Numbered from the stretch's first letter, positions 32,894 to 43,311 are shown. The stretch is 64,000 nucleotides of DNA from Priestia megaterium (GCF_023824195.1 NZ_CP085442.1:3634001-3698000); one strand, 5' to 3'. The notes: generated by a model from the letters alone, not told the origin. Numbers and translations are program-made.

Positions 32894-34096
32894 TTAATTC
32901 AAGCTCTCTACTCCAGAATCCCAATTTCTATCTACACGGTTAGAGTAAGCGTGTTCAAGAATTTGCATATAATCAGTCTCCGTAATTAAACGGACGTTAC
33001 TTGATGTTGAGTTGTTTTGCATGGCCAACCTTACAATGCTCGGAAAGTCTTCTTTCTTTACACCCTCTAAATCTTTCAATTTAGGAATGTTTAATGATTC
33101 TGTTAATTCTATAATCCCTTGAATTAATTTTTCAACAGCTATTTCATCTGAATCTGAATCCTTGGCAAAGTTCATATACCTTGCTAATGTAGCATGTAGT
33201 TGCTTATTCTCCATAGAATTAAATCTTAATACGTATGGTAAAAATATTGCATTGGCAACTCCATGTGGAGTATCATAAAGTCCTCCAAGCGCTTCTGCTA
33301 AGCAGTGTACTGAGGCAACATCTGCAGATCCAAAACAAAGGCCTGCTAAGAGACTTCCTTCCAGCATATCTTGACGAGCTGCTTCATTTTTACCATCGTA
33401 GAAAACGATAGGCAATGCCGAAACAATGGTTCTCATTGCTTGAGCCCCAAGTGCTTGTGAAATAGGATTTGTTACTTTACATGTATAACCTTCAATCGCA
33501 TGAACTAATGCATCAATGCCAGTAGCGGCAGTAACAGAAGGAGGAAGACTTAATGTTAGTTCAGGATCAAGAATCGCCAAGACGGGTCTTAATGAAGCAT
33601 GTTTGAGTGTCATCTTTCGATGTGTAGATGCTTCCGTAATAACAGCAGAACGAGTAACCTCTGAGCCCGTACCTGAAGTAGTTGGAATACAAATAACTGG
33701 TGCAATGTTTGTATATAGGAGTCGGCCGTCTGCATAGTCAGATGGTATCCCACCGTTTGGACCGCACAGTGCAATAACTTTTCCTGTATCCATTGCACTT
33801 CCACCACCAATGGCAACAACTGCATCTGCACCAAAGTCACAAAATAATTTTGCACCTTCCAAGCAATTCTTATCTCGAGGATTTTGTTCAATGGAGTCGA
33901 ATAACAATACTCGATAACCAGAAGCCTCCAGGGCCGTTATAATTGGTGAAACTAGTCCTGTACGGACCACACCTGGATCACTCACAATTAAAATTGATGA
34001 ACCAATATTTAAGAATTTTAACATTTCTGGTAATTCTTTAGCTTTCCCCATCCCTACCTCAATTTGAGTAGAACAAAAATAGTTATAGGACTTCAT
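32894..34096 (-). CDS. Iron-containing (type III) alcohol dehydrogenase
   Basis: 400 residues: NAD-binding loop VVAIGGGSAMDTGKV near 93-107, PTTSGTGSEVT near 137-147, metal ligands in DALVHAIEGY (His), SVHCLAEALGG and HGVANA. It interconverts alcohols and aldehydes with NAD; substrate unknown. ATG follows GGGAGGGG. After its TAA the same frame continues open for 36 codons (EGAFTYYEKGNKKIDLI...), which suggests that the stop may have cut an older longer frame; see findings. Confidence 0.9.
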   Translation of the reverse strand: MKSYNYFCSTQIEVGMGKAKELPEMLKFLNIGSSILIVSDPGVVRTGLVSPIITALEASGYRVLLFDSIEQNPRDKNCLEGAKLFCDFGADAVVAIGGGSAMDTGKVIALCGPNGGIPSDYADGRLLYTNIAPVICIPTTSGTGSEVTRSAVITEASTHRKMTLKHASLRPVLAILDPELTLSLPPSVTAATGIDALVHAIEGYTCKVTNPISQALGAQAMRTIVSALPIVFYDGKNEAARQDMLEGSLLAGLCFGSADVASVHCLAEALGGLYDTPHGVANAIFLPYVLRFNSMENKQLHATLARYMNFAKDSDSDEIAVEKLIQGIIELTESLNIPKLKDLEGVKKEDFPSIVRLAMQNNSTSSNVRLITETDYMQILEHAYSNRVDRNWDSGVESLN

Positions 34097-34209
34097 TTAT
34101 ACCCCTCCCATTGTCTGTTGTCTAAAATTAAATACCTATCTTAAGAAGCACTAGTTTTTTAATTTCATGATAGCAAGTGCATTTAGCTTTTTGTGTTAAA
34201 GAAGTAAGT

Positions 34210-34719
34210 TTACTTGTTCCATTCTGAGGCCAGTATACCCATAAAATATGTATCTACGTACTTCCCATCCACATAAGCATGATTTCTTAATTTTCCTTCG
34301 GTAACAAAACCAATTTTTTCATATAATGCAATCGCCTGTTCGTTTATTCCTCTTGTTGTTAAATAGATTTTATTTAGACGAAGCTGTTTAAACCCTAGAT
34401 CAATCATTTGCTCCATAGCCATTCGACCGTACCCGTGACCCCTAGATTCTGAAGATAAAAGAATCCCTATACTAGCTCTTCCATGTGCGTAGTCTATATC
34501 TTTCAAAAATACCCATCCAACTAATTCTTTTTCATCGCTTTCAATTCCTAAAATTAAATCGTTGTTCATTCTTTTCTTTTCTACTTCTTGTACCACCTCT
34601 TCATAAGTTAAAGGTGTCCTGCCTATCATTCGTATTGCTCGTTCATCATTTAACCATTTATGTAAATATTGAATGTGAGTTGTTTCAAATGGCGTAAGGT
34701 ATATTCTTTTTGTACTCAT
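34210..34719 (-). CDS. GNAT-family N-acetyltransferase (RimJ/RimL type)
   Basis: 169 residues with the GNAT core: YLTPFETTHIQYLHKWLND at the start, the acetyl-CoA loop SSESRGHGYGRMA (near 90-102), and LYEKIGFVTEGKLRNHAYVDGKYVD. It probably acetylates an amine of a small molecule or peptide. ATG behind AGAAGGAG. Single gene. Confidence 0.9.
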   Translation of the reverse strand: MSTKRIYLTPFETTHIQYLHKWLNDERAIRMIGRTPLTYEEVVQEVEKKRMNNDLILGIESDEKELVGWVFLKDIDYAHGRASIGILLSSESRGHGYGRMAMEQMIDLGFKQLRLNKIYLTTRGINEQAIALYEKIGFVTEGKLRNHAYVDGKYVDTYFMGILASEWNK

Positions 34720-34874
34720 TTATTTATCTGCTCCTTCTAAAAAAGTTAACCATAAACTATAATCCATTCCATACTTGATTCAATAAATATCGCTGACAAA
34801 AGTAAATATGTATTTCTAATTACGATACACAACAGTCAAATTAAAATAAGTAGATGCATAATTGAATTAAACCA

Positions 34875-35090
34875 TTAATCTGTTTTTAATTTTGAATATA
34901 CATTATCTTTTCCTTTATAGATCATACTGCCTTGCCCGTTTTGAGTATTCTCTCCTTTATTTAAAAGATATAAAGCTTTCCAATGATCTCCTTCACCTTC
35001 GAAACGCACACTTTCTTCCTTGCTACCACAGCTACCCAATACTAACAAAAGAATAGATATAAGTCCTAAAAACAAAAACTTCCTTTTCAA
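34875..35090 (-). pseudogene. Truncated lipoprotein gene (partial duplicate of 54651-55034)
   Basis: TTG start behind GGAGG. The first 61 codons are almost identical to the 127-residue lipoprotein at 54651-55034 (lipobox LVLGSC, then GSKEESVRFEGEGDHWKALY). After IYKGKD homology ends and the frame closes with NVYSKLKTD, so the second half is lost. Nucleotide identity extends upstream past the start codon, showing a recent segmental duplication. Confidence 0.85.
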
Positions 35091-35105
35091 TTTAAATCCT
35101 CCTAC

Positions 35106-35126
35106 ACGGTAAAAAACACCCACCTA
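35106..35126 (-). terminator. Short hairpin after the small ORF fragment
   Basis: CACCTA-ATAGGA-TAGGTG followed by GGTGTTTTTT on the minus strand. It is part of the insert that splits the duplicated lipoprotein upstream region. Confidence 0.55.
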
Positions 35127-35149
35127 TCCTATTAGGTGATTTTTTGTTA

Positions 35150-35276
35150 TTATCTGTTCTTTTTTTCAAGTAATTTAATTAATCTATTATTTTGTTCGAC
35201 TATCGTTCTTACCTTAGCTTCTAACGAACATAAAGTTACAAAGACGGCTATAATCCTATAATGATAAAAACATATT
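35150..35276 (-). pseudogene. 3' fragment of a small membrane-protein gene
   Basis: Open frame ending IIAVFVTLCSLEAKVRTIVE then QNNRLIKLLEKKNR: a hydrophobic segment followed by a short coiled coil, as in small holin-like proteins. It sits inside a roughly 150-bp segment present in this copy of the duplicated region but absent from the copy near 55 kb; both edges carry TATTAG. No plausible start codon belongs to the segment itself. Confidence 0.45.
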
Positions 35277-35466
35277 AGCTGATATCCCCTATACATCATT
35301 TTATTTGTGAATCCACAACTACATAATAACATTTTTTCCGTATTTTACATATTTATGTTGTATACATTCTTAGTTATCCTAATGTTCTTTACTAGAGCAA
35401 AAAGGCTCTTCTAGCCTATATAAGCTATGAAATAATACGTGAATTACCTAATGTATTTAACGTAGC

Positions 35467-35500
35467 AAAAAGCCACTTATGTAATAACAAGTGGCTTTTG
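35467..35500 (-). terminator. Terminator of the glucitol operon
   Basis: AAAAGCCACTT/AAGTGGCTTTT, followed by TTTTTGC on the minus strand, downstream of the fructokinase. Its stem is the same as that of the gutR terminator at 42070-42103. Confidence 0.85.
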
Positions 35501-35543
35501 TACTGTGCGTGTTTTAGTTATTGTATTGTTACGGCTAGGATAT

Positions 35544-36524
35544 TTATATGGTACTAATTTCTATTTCTTCAATACTTGGCAGTGCCTCAATTGCGCCTAT
35601 TTTTGTACACACAAGCGCTCCAATCCGATTTGCAAACGTGATAATGTCGAGTAACTGATCAAAATCTTTTTCAATGAATTTGATATCATGTATGTTCGAT
35701 AATTTGAATAAAGTTGCACCTACAAAAGCATCCCCTGCTCCTGTAGAGTCAATTGACATAATAGGAATACTTTTTACTAGTTTCTTTTTGCTACTGTTAG
35801 ATATTAATGTTCCTCTTTTCCCAAGCGTAACCGCTACAATTCTAGCTCCAATGCGATGAAGGATATCAACACCTAACTCATGATTCTTAGTGCCTGTGAT
35901 AATCTCTAATTCCTCATCACTTACTTTTACAAAATCACTTAAAGAAATAGCTTTCTTAGCAATTGAGATGAAATCAATCAATCTTTCCTTCCATAAATCC
36001 CCTCGATAATTAGGATCAAAAGAAATAAATTTCTCTTTTTCTCTAGCACTAGATATAAGGCTTAAATAAGTTTCACGGAATGGAGAAGTTAACATAGCCG
36101 TGGCTGAACCAAAATGAAGGATTTCAGCTTTATTTATTTCATTTAGGTCAATGTCATCCATTGTCATTAAAGCGTCAGCTCCTCTATGAAACACAAAGTC
36201 TCGCTCACCATTTTCTTGTAGTGACACAAAGGCTAGAGTAGTTGCTGTTTTCTCATCCCAAGCAAGCATGGAAGTATCTACGTTTAATGAATTTAAGGTT
36301 TCTTCTAAAAAGTAACCGAATGGGTCCTTACCTACTTTACCACTAAATGATGCATTACCCCCTAGTTTGGCTATGGTCGCGCATACATTTGCTGGTGCTC
36401 CGCCGGCACTTTTTAAAAATTGGCGTCCCTCTATTAAATTGGAATTAATATTGCTACAAAAGAAATCAATTAATAATTCTCCTACACAAACAACTGGAGC
36501 ATTTTCACTTATGCTATTTTGCAC
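35544..36524 (-). CDS. fruC: Fructokinase, PfkB family
   Basis: 326 residues: [12 protein letters not shown] start, [18 protein letters not shown] (PfkB signature 1) and the [12 protein letters not shown] signature 2 with catalytic Asp. It phosphorylates fructose formed from glucitol by GutB. Third gene after gutB and gutP, the same order as gutB-gutP-fruC (ydjE) in B. subtilis. GTG start; the ribosome site is weak (GAGTGTG), so translation may be coupled to gutP 43 bp upstream. Confidence 0.9.
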   Translation of the reverse strand: MQNSISENAPVVCVGELLIDFFCSNINSNLIEGRQFLKSAGGAPANVCATIAKLGGNASFSGKVGKDPFGYFLEETLNSLNVDTSMLAWDEKTATTLAFVSLQENGERDFVFHRGADALMTMDDIDLNEINKAEILHFGSATAMLTSPFRETYLSLISSAREKEKFISFDPNYRGDLWKERLIDFISIAKKAISLSDFVKVSDEELEIITGTKNHELGVDILHRIGARIVAVTLGKRGTLISNSSKKKLVKSIPIMSIDSTGAGDAFVGATLFKLSNIHDIKFIEKDFDQLLDIITFANRIGALVCTKIGAIEALPSIEEIEISTI

Positions 36525-36567
36525 TTATATCACACTCATTTACTTAATTTTAAAATTGAATCAATTT

Positions 36568-37962
36568 TTACCTGGATTTTTTCTCTAAATCCAAAATTAT
36601 TTTATTGTATGTTTTTTCAGTTAAAGGATAAAAGCATATTATTAATACAGAAAGTAAAATAAAAATTCCTGGCACTAAAGCATTCATATTTTTAATAGCA
36701 TTTAGCGAAGCTGCGGTTTGTTCCGCATTAGCTACATAACCTGCTATGCCCAAATAGATGGCTGAGAATGATCCAGCAAGTGCAACCCCTAACTTATTAG
36801 TAAAACTCATTAAGGAAATAACAACGCCATCTGCTCGAACTCCAGTTTTCCATTCAGCATAATCTACACAATCGGCAACCATCCCCCAAGCTAGTGTGTT
36901 TAGTGGAGTGGTAAAGAATCCCGAAACAAACAGCCAAAATAAAATTAAAGAAACTGAATTAAAAGAAGTAAATTGGAGTCCTATATATGAAATAAGAGAT
37001 ATGGTAGCTGATACAATCATCACACTCTTTCTACCCCATTTATCAGAGAATAAAGGAATAAATAAGTTACTAATTAGTGCAGCTCCAAAAAATAAAACAG
37101 TGCCCCAAAATACTAATTCCTTTTGATGAACATTGTAAGTAAAATAGTAAACCATTGTACTAAGTTTAATATTAAAACCAATAGCAAATGCCAAGAAAGA
37201 TGAAACTAATACTAGTAGTGGCTTGTTTTTAACCAAAACAGATAAAGTTACTTTAAGTCCATGCTTTTTAATCTTTTTAGGAGCAATACGCTCTCGTACT
37301 GTAAAGAAGCTAAATAAATTTAAAATTATACTTACAACAGCATAGACTAGCGCAGTCATCTGAAATCCAAATTCTTGATTTTCTCCTCCAATAGCTGTTA
37401 CAAGAGGGGTTGCGCATGAAATGGAGAGAAGTATTCCTACATAAACCAATATCATACGAATAGTTGTTAAAACTGTACGCTCCTGAACATTGTTAGTAAT
37501 TCGTCCTGTTAAGCTATTAACTGGAATCGTTTGCATACTAAACGTCATCCCTAGTAAGATGTAGGTAATATACATATATATAATATTTCCAGTTGACCCT
37601 AAGTGAGGGTTGGTAAAACATAGGATAGTGAATAACGCAAAAGGAAGTGAGACCCATAACAAATATGGTCTTGCTTTTCCCCAACGTGTATTAGTTTTAT
37701 CTAAAATAACTCCCATTATAGGGTCGCAAATAGCATCCAGAACTCGTACTACTAAAAATAATGTCGCAACAACTGCAGGATGGATACCTCCAACATCAGT
37801 ATAATAAAAAAGTAGATAGGCATTAACGAATTGAAAAACAATATTATATGCCATGTCTCCTGATCCATATCCAAACCGTTCTAACCAGGATAACCTAGTA
37901 ATAGAATTAGATTTATCTTTATTTTCAGCCTCTAATATTTGTGATTGTTCTGCGTTTAACAT
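36568..37962 (-). CDS. gutP: Glucitol permease GutP, GPH (MelB) family
   Basis: 464 residues with 12 spans and GPH motifs: [41 protein letters not shown] and [28 protein letters not shown]. Cation-coupled symporter; glucitol is inferred from the locus. It is close in length to B. subtilis GutP. ATG follows GGGGG. A cre-like site (37976-37989) lies just upstream. Confidence 0.9.
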   Translation of the reverse strand: MLNAEQSQILEAENKDKSNSITRLSWLERFGYGSGDMAYNIVFQFVNAYLLFYYTDVGGIHPAVVATLFLVVRVLDAICDPIMGVILDKTNTRWGKARPYLLWVSLPFALFTILCFTNPHLGSTGNIIYMYITYILLGMTFSMQTIPVNSLTGRITNNVQERTVLTTIRMILVYVGILLSISCATPLVTAIGGENQEFGFQMTALVYAVVSIILNLFSFFTVRERIAPKKIKKHGLKVTLSVLVKNKPLLVLVSSFLAFAIGFNIKLSTMVYYFTYNVHQKELVFWGTVLFFGAALISNLFIPLFSDKWGRKSVMIVSATISLISYIGLQFTSFNSVSLILFWLFVSGFFTTPLNTLAWGMVADCVDYAEWKTGVRADGVVISLMSFTNKLGVALAGSFSAIYLGIAGYVANAEQTAASLNAIKNMNALVPGIFILLSVLIICFYPLTEKTYNKIILDLEKKSR

Positions 37963-37975
37963 AGGTAATACCCCC

Positions 37976-37989
37976 AGAATGCGTTTTCA
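37976..37989 (+). promoter_or_regulatory. cre-like catabolite site before gutP
   Basis: AGAATGCGTTTTCA; inverted it reads TGAAAACGCATTCT, one base from the cre consensus. It lies 14 bp before the gutP start codon, where CcpA could act as a roadblock. Confidence 0.5.
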
Positions 37990-38050
37990 AAAATATGCTA
38001 AGAAAAATAGTAGAAAGTCCGTATTATCAACATTAATCTTAAAGAAAAAA

Positions 38051-38096
38051 CAGATGCGGTTTAGTTGCAATTGTTCTATTTTTAAATCCGCATCTG
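38051..38096 (-). terminator. Terminator between gutB and gutP
   Basis: CAGATGCGG/CCGCATCTG stem followed by TTTTTTCTTT on the minus strand. Partial termination here would set the ratio of dehydrogenase to transporter. Confidence 0.75.
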
Positions 38097-38163
38097 AAAA
38101 TTAGAAGTTCAAGAATTTTGTTGTAAATACCAACTAGAACTTAGCTTTCAAGTATAATGTTTT

Positions 38164-39225
38164 TTATTGGTTTGGATACACTATAATTTTTAAACATTCG
38201 TTTTTAAAATTTAGTGCTCTCTCCATCGCTTCACGTGTGTCAGCTAATGGATATCTATCTGTTACAAGGTTCTTAGTATCAGTTACACCAGAAGCGAGAA
38301 ATTTAATTCCTTTAGGATAAGTGTTGGCATAACGGAAAATACCATATATATCAATCTCATTATCAGCAATAAATGGTACATCGAGTGGAATTTCGCTTTG
38401 AGAAGGTAAACCTACGATTGCTAATTTTCCACCACGACGAACTGAAGCTAGTGAAGATTGTAATGCTTTTGGATTCCCTGCTGTCTCCCATGCAACGTCA
38501 ACGCCTACGTTTTCAGTAATATTTTTAATTTCATTAAGAGGATCTTTCTCTCTAATATTAATAACATGAGTCGCTCCCATTCGTTTTGCTGCCTCAAGAC
38601 GCAATGGTTCTAAGTCTGTTGCTATTATTGTACTTGCTCCAAATGCTTTTGCTGCTGCTACAGCCATTAGACCTACCGGTCCCATTCCCATAATAGCAAT
38701 TGTTGACCCAGGCTGAAGTTTTGTTCTCGTCGCTGCATGAATGCCAACTGAAAAAGGCTCTATTAAGGCAGCATCTTCGTAGGAAAGGGTATCTGGGATT
38801 GAAAAGATAAAATCCTGACGCATTTTTATATATTGAACAAAGGCACCATCAACCGGTGGTGTTGCCAAGAATTGAACATCTGGACAAAGATTATATCGTC
38901 CCTCTTTGCATGCTTCACAATGTCCGCAGGTTACTCCTGGTTCAACGGCTACGCGGTCCCCTACTTTAAATCTTTCAACAGATGATCCGATAGCTACAAC
39001 CTCACCTGAGCACTCATGTCCAAGGATAAATGGTTTCTCTACTTTGTATTTACCGATTCTACCATGGGTATAATAATGTAAGTCTGAGCCACAAATTCCT
39101 ACAGCCATTACTTTAATTAAAACTTCATTATCATCAATTTGTGGTACAGGCAATGTTTCAATACTGATTTCTCTTGTGCCGTGCATGACAGCTGCTTTCA
39201 TGGTTTTAGGTAAGTTGTTATTCAT
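38164..39225 (-). CDS. gutB: Sorbitol (glucitol) dehydrogenase GutB
   Basis: 353 residues, zinc medium-chain dehydrogenase: catalytic zinc ligands in GICGSDLHYYTHG and GHECSGEV, structural zinc cysteines in CGHCEACKEGRYNLC, Rossmann loop MGMGPVGLMA. It oxidises glucitol to fructose with NAD. The length equals B. subtilis GutB. ATG at 39223-39225 lies 7 nt behind AAAGGAAA. First gene of gutB-gutP-fruC, divergent from gutR. Confidence 0.93.
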   Translation of the reverse strand: MNNNLPKTMKAAVMHGTREISIETLPVPQIDDNEVLIKVMAVGICGSDLHYYTHGRIGKYKVEKPFILGHECSGEVVAIGSSVERFKVGDRVAVEPGVTCGHCEACKEGRYNLCPDVQFLATPPVDGAFVQYIKMRQDFIFSIPDTLSYEDAALIEPFSVGIHAATRTKLQPGSTIAIMGMGPVGLMAVAAAKAFGASTIIATDLEPLRLEAAKRMGATHVINIREKDPLNEIKNITENVGVDVAWETAGNPKALQSSLASVRRGGKLAIVGLPSQSEIPLDVPFIADNEIDIYGIFRYANTYPKGIKFLASGVTDTKNLVTDRYPLADTREAMERALNFKNECLKIIVYPNQ

Positions 39226-39430
39226 CAATAATTTTCCTTTCTTTAATAGAATTTCTATATAAACTCACAACGTAAAAATTAATATGAATTTATTTTTAAC
39301 TCATAAATCTCTAATGTACTTAACTGTAACTTAAACATATTTCTGCCGTCATGTAAGTGCATACATTTTAGTTTTTTTTATTACATGAGCTAATTTTACC
39401 TGTTAACGTTACGTTACCAATAGCTTTTTG

Positions 39431-39463
39431 TACTGTATAAAAGTACAGTAGCACTGTACTTTT
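39431..39463. promoter_or_regulatory. Overlapping dyads in the gutR-gutB intergenic region
   Basis: AAAAGTACAGT-AGC-ACTGTACTTTT (39439-39463) is a perfect 11-bp dyad; its left arm also pairs with TACTGTA at 39431-39437. Three half-sites TACTGTA/TACAGTA/CACTGTA therefore follow at 13-bp and 8-bp steps. Probable GutR binding region, 67 bp before gutR and 206 bp before gutB. The direct repeat GTTAACGTTACGTTAC lies just upstream at about 39400. Confidence 0.6.
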
Positions 39464-39529
39464 CTTTTTTATATACAATAAAAAAAGATATAGCGTTAAA
39501 ATAAAGCTAATAGGAGGTGTAAAATTCTT

Positions 39530-42055
39530 ATGGCTGAAATTGAAGATCAGAAGAAGTTTGCGGAACTGTTATCTTTGGGTGTTAAAGAACTAAAACTTCA
39601 CCCTGATTATAAGATTAAAAGAAAAAAGGGCGAAGATAGCTCACTAGGACAATCTTATATAGCTAATATCGCAAATGAATTAGGTGTATCTTCTAATACA
39701 ATTAAAAGTTGGATAGGTCAGATGGGAGTAAAATATATTCCTGGTCGTATTGACGATGGAAAGCTCTTCGGCATCATATGGATAATACTAAAAAAAACGA
39801 ATTTAGATATAAGTTGGTTCTCAAAACTGATGGAAACAACTTCTATACCCACTCTTAAACCTGCTTTACCTGCTTGGGTGTCTTCGTGTCTAGAAAAGGC
39901 AAAAATATTAGGGGCAGACAACTCATTTGGTACACCTCTTGATAAAGATATTGAGGAAGTAGTTAAAAAAATATTTCATAGTAAACTTCAGACTGAGGAT
40001 GCTACTCCAAAGGAACATTCTACAATACATAACCTACCAACACGCTGGTCAGGAGTTTTTATTGGAAGACACTTTGACTTAGAGGCAATTCGTCAGTGGG
40101 TAATTTCTCCTTCTCCATTATGTTTAATTTCTGGATGGGCTGGTATTGGAAAAACAACTATTGCTCTTGAGGTAGCATATGCATGTGTTCAGGAGCATCA
40201 TAAGGAAGCAGAAAACCTTGAAATGGATTGGCCAAAATTCAACTCAATAATATGGTTTAGTGCCGATTGGAAAGGACTAACCTTTAGTGACTTTCTAAAT
40301 ACAATTGCTTACCAACTTGGACGGATAGAACAAATAAACCGATCAATTAATGAAAAACGTTTTGTGGTTCGTAATGCACTGGCTAATTATGCAAAAGAAG
40401 AATCCGTATTACTTGTTATAGATAGCATCGATACAGCTGAAAGTGAAATTTATGAATTTATTACTAATCTTCCACAAGGCGTTAAAGTATTACTCACATC
40501 TCGTGAGAACCTACAACAAAAATATAGAAACAACTTTAGAGATATGGTAACCATTCAACTAAAGGGTCTGGAAAAAGATGACGCTCTTAACTATCTTTCT
40601 TATGAAGTGCAACAACATATGAAAATGTCTAATTCTTCAACTAAACAAGAACAAATGGAACAGTTATTAAATAGCCCTCGCGAAATTCGCGAAGAGCTAA
40701 TTTCGGCTACTGCTGGAAATCCTAAAGCTATCGCGCTTAGCATAGCTTACATTGCAGATGATGACATTCCTGCTCAGCAACTCATTGAGGAACTAGGTAA
40801 AGCAGGTTACTCTCTGTTAGAATTATTTGATTTTCTTTTCGGACGCACGTGGGAGCGATGTAATGAGGACACTTTACTTCTATGGAAAGTGTTATGTTTT
40901 TTCAGTAAACCTCCTGAAGAGGAAAGTTGGGCAACAGTGGCTGGACTAGACGCTCGAAGATTCCATTTTGCTGTTGATCAAATGAAACTGTTTGCACTTA
41001 TTCAAGGAGAACGTATAGAAGGAAAAATTCATTATTTAGGGCATCAAACCGTAGTAACGTATGGTGAACAACGATTGTTAGAAGATAAACAATTTGAAAA
41101 TATAGCACGTAAGCGTTGGAGCCAATACTATATCCAGTATTTAGACAACCATTTAAAACGAGATCTTCCTGATTCTATTTATTGGAGTTATTTACTTGGT
41201 CGTGATTTGGAGGAAATTAAGAAAGAATGGCTAAATATACTTAAGATTATAAAATGGGCAAACAAATCCGACCAAAAAGAGCTTTTGATTGAACTTGTAA
41301 TTCGTATAAGCCATTTTCTAAGTCGAATTAATTTACCTTTAAGGATTAAATATGGGAAAATAGCAGCTGATTATGCAAAACAACTTAGAAAACATACCCA
41401 TGAAGCATTTTTTCGAATCGACACATTGGGATGGGCACTGATGGAGGTCAATAACCTAGATGATTCCCTACTACAAATAGATTCCGGTCTAAAGACACTA
41501 GATCAGTTAAGCTCAGACAATTCTGATGTTTACGATTTGAAGGCTTGGGGACTTGCCTTAAAAGCAAGGCTTTTTTTAAAGAAGAATAATCCTAAGAAAG
41601 CAGAACGTATTCTTAAAGAAGTTAGGGAGATTTCTACTACACCAGTTATTCAGCATAGAATTTTGCTAGTGCGCGGTGATTTGTTTATGCTGTATAAAAA
41701 TTATGAAGCAGCCATCCGGTTATATGAAGAAGCTAATGAAATCAGTTTAATCTATGGAGGAGAAAAGACCATTGAAGCTTACTTCAATTTAGGAGTAGCT
41801 TATGTCATTTGTGATAAGCGTGAGGAAGCAGAAAAATGCTTTAATAGCCTTCTTTATCAGAAAGATAAAGCCAACCAAATTGAGTTAATATATTACCACT
41901 ATGGGATGGCCCAAGTGTTATTGCGAAAAGGAGAGCATATGGAGGCTTTACAATCAAGCCAAAAAGCTATCAGCCTTATTGATTCTTGGGGACCAACCAT
42001 TAGTATTCGAAAAGAAGTAGAAGAATTTAATGACGTCATTAAACATAATATTTGA
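39530..42055 (+). CDS. gutR: GutR, STAND-type NTP-dependent activator of the glucitol operon
   Basis: 841 residues. An N-terminal HTH-like region (IANELGVSSNTIKSWIGQMG, about 45-66), an NB-ARC/STAND ATPase with Walker A GWAGIGKTT near 203-211, Walker B VLLVIDSID near 292, sensor LLTSRE near 323, and C-terminal TPR repeats from about 600. B. subtilis GutR has the same plan and similar size and becomes active with glucitol plus ATP. Divergent from gutB. ATG follows GGAGGTG. Confidence 0.9.
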   Translation: MAEIEDQKKFAELLSLGVKELKLHPDYKIKRKKGEDSSLGQSYIANIANELGVSSNTIKSWIGQMGVKYIPGRIDDGKLFGIIWIILKKTNLDISWFSKLMETTSIPTLKPALPAWVSSCLEKAKILGADNSFGTPLDKDIEEVVKKIFHSKLQTEDATPKEHSTIHNLPTRWSGVFIGRHFDLEAIRQWVISPSPLCLISGWAGIGKTTIALEVAYACVQEHHKEAENLEMDWPKFNSIIWFSADWKGLTFSDFLNTIAYQLGRIEQINRSINEKRFVVRNALANYAKEESVLLVIDSIDTAESEIYEFITNLPQGVKVLLTSRENLQQKYRNNFRDMVTIQLKGLEKDDALNYLSYEVQQHMKMSNSSTKQEQMEQLLNSPREIREELISATAGNPKAIALSIAYIADDDIPAQQLIEELGKAGYSLLELFDFLFGRTWERCNEDTLLLWKVLCFFSKPPEEESWATVAGLDARRFHFAVDQMKLFALIQGERIEGKIHYLGHQTVVTYGEQRLLEDKQFENIARKRWSQYYIQYLDNHLKRDLPDSIYWSYLLGRDLEEIKKEWLNILKIIKWANKSDQKELLIELVIRISHFLSRINLPLRIKYGKIAADYAKQLRKHTHEAFFRIDTLGWALMEVNNLDDSLLQIDSGLKTLDQLSSDNSDVYDLKAWGLALKARLFLKKNNPKKAERILKEVREISTTPVIQHRILLVRGDLFMLYKNYEAAIRLYEEANEISLIYGGEKTIEAYFNLGVAYVICDKREEAEKCFNSLLYQKDKANQIELIYYHYGMAQVLLRKGEHMEALQSSQKAISLIDSWGPTISIRKEVEEFNDVIKHNI

Positions 42056-42069
42056 AAGAATTAAGTAGC

Positions 42070-42103
42070 AAAAAGCCACTTGAATGAAACAAGTGGCTTT
42101 TTG
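42070..42103 (+). terminator. Terminator of gutR
   Basis: AAAAAGCCACTT/AAGTGGCTTTTT with 9-nt loop, 14 bp after the stop. Confidence 0.9.
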
Positions 42104-42187
42104 TTTGTATATATTGCTTCAATCAAGGTGAAATTAACCTGTTCCATTTACTCTTGTGTTAAGGGAGGTTGAGATACTTCTACTTGC

Positions 42188-42283
42188 TTATTTATCACTT
42201 TCTGTAATCCCATATTGCTCTGGCATAGAGGCGAATGGGCAAGACACAATTTGTTTATCAAATGGAAAGTCAACTAGTTTCAT
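42188..42283 (-). other. Short open frame, possible gene remnant
   Basis: 31 codons, MKLVDFPFDKQIVSCPFASM then PEQYGITESDK. Composition looks protein-like, ribosome site AGAGAG is 11 nt away. It may be the N-terminus of a lost gene behind the DeoR regulator. Not recognised. Confidence 0.25.
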
Positions 42284-42346
42284 GAAGAAAAACACTCTCT
42301 AAAGAAATTACTTTTGATAACTGATCACTCGATGCAAATTTAAAAT

Positions 42347-43141
42347 TCAGCGTTCTAGAAACTTTTGTTTTCTTGCTATACAATGATTAACAATGACGAT
42401 TTCAATATTATTTTTTGTAGCACACTCTTGATAACTTTCATCTAGGAAATCATCTGTTATTAAGTAATCAATTTCTTCCAATCCGCAATAAGTGAAAATA
42501 GCATATTTTTCAAATTTAGTATGATCTACTAATAAAAAAACCTCTGCATTTCCTTTTACTATTGTTTCTTTAATTTCACTTTCAATGGGCGATGTGCATG
42601 TGACTCCTTTTGATACTGACACACCTGATGAAGCCATAAATACCTTATCAAAATTATATTTTCCAAATGAATTTCGTTTACTATAAGTAGAAAATGATTT
42701 CGTGTCACGTTCGAGTAAACCATCAGTTGAAATCACGTTTAAATTTTCAAAAGGCAAGGCTTGAACTATAATATCCAAGCTATTAGTAATGATAATTACG
42801 TGTTTGTTTTTTAGAAATGTAATCATTTCTAATGTGTCTGTTCCTGAATCTATAAATATTACCTCTCCATTTTCTACATAATTAGCTGCAGCTTTAGCAA
42901 TTAAATGCTTTTGAAACTGTTTTTTTGTTTTTTCCTCGTTAAATGATTCAAGTTCTGCATGATTATTTATAGCTACCCCGCCATATACTTTTTTAATAGT
43001 CCCATCATTAATAAGCCTTTGAATATCACGTCTTACTGTGGTCTTAGAGACACCAAAAACGGTACCGAGATCATCTAACGAGACAAATTGGTGTTTGAAG
43101 ACATATTCCTGCATTTGTTGAATTCGCTTTACTTTTAACAT
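42347..43141 (-). CDS. DeoR-family transcriptional regulator
   Basis: 264 residues. HTH_DeoR (VSLDDLGTVFGVSKTTVRRDIQRL, 20-45; YGGVA wing) and DeoRC sugar-phosphate sensor domain (ENGEVIFIDSGTDTLEM, ITNSLDI). Relatives include IolR, the repressor of inositol catabolism. The ATG at 43139-43141 follows GAGGATAGGA. It lies last in a cluster of isomerase, dehydrogenase and sugar-porter genes and probably senses a phosphorylated intermediate. Confidence 0.9.
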   Translation of the reverse strand: MLKVKRIQQMQEYVFKHQFVSLDDLGTVFGVSKTTVRRDIQRLINDGTIKKVYGGVAINNHAELESFNEEKTKKQFQKHLIAKAAANYVENGEVIFIDSGTDTLEMITFLKNKHVIIITNSLDIIVQALPFENLNVISTDGLLERDTKSFSTYSKRNSFGKYNFDKVFMASSGVSVSKGVTCTSPIESEIKETIVKGNAEVFLLVDHTKFEKYAIFTYCGLEEIDYLITDDFLDESYQECATKNNIEIVIVNHCIARKQKFLER

Positions 43142-43311
43142 TCCTATCCTCATCCTTAACTTGTAAATTTCAAACCTTCTTCGGAATGAATCTCTCGTTA
43201 AATTTGCTGAAGGTCTTTAACTTTTATTATTTAACATGGTAATTTTTTAACTTCGGGAAAATGAGTGGTGAGGTTAATGCTCAGTTTTTCCAGAGAACAA
43301 AAGATTAAAAA

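Noticed and set aside
42056..42346. Possible mobile-element remnant downstream of gutR
   Set aside because: No inverted repeats, no transposase-like words; only a 31-codon frame, listed with low confidence.
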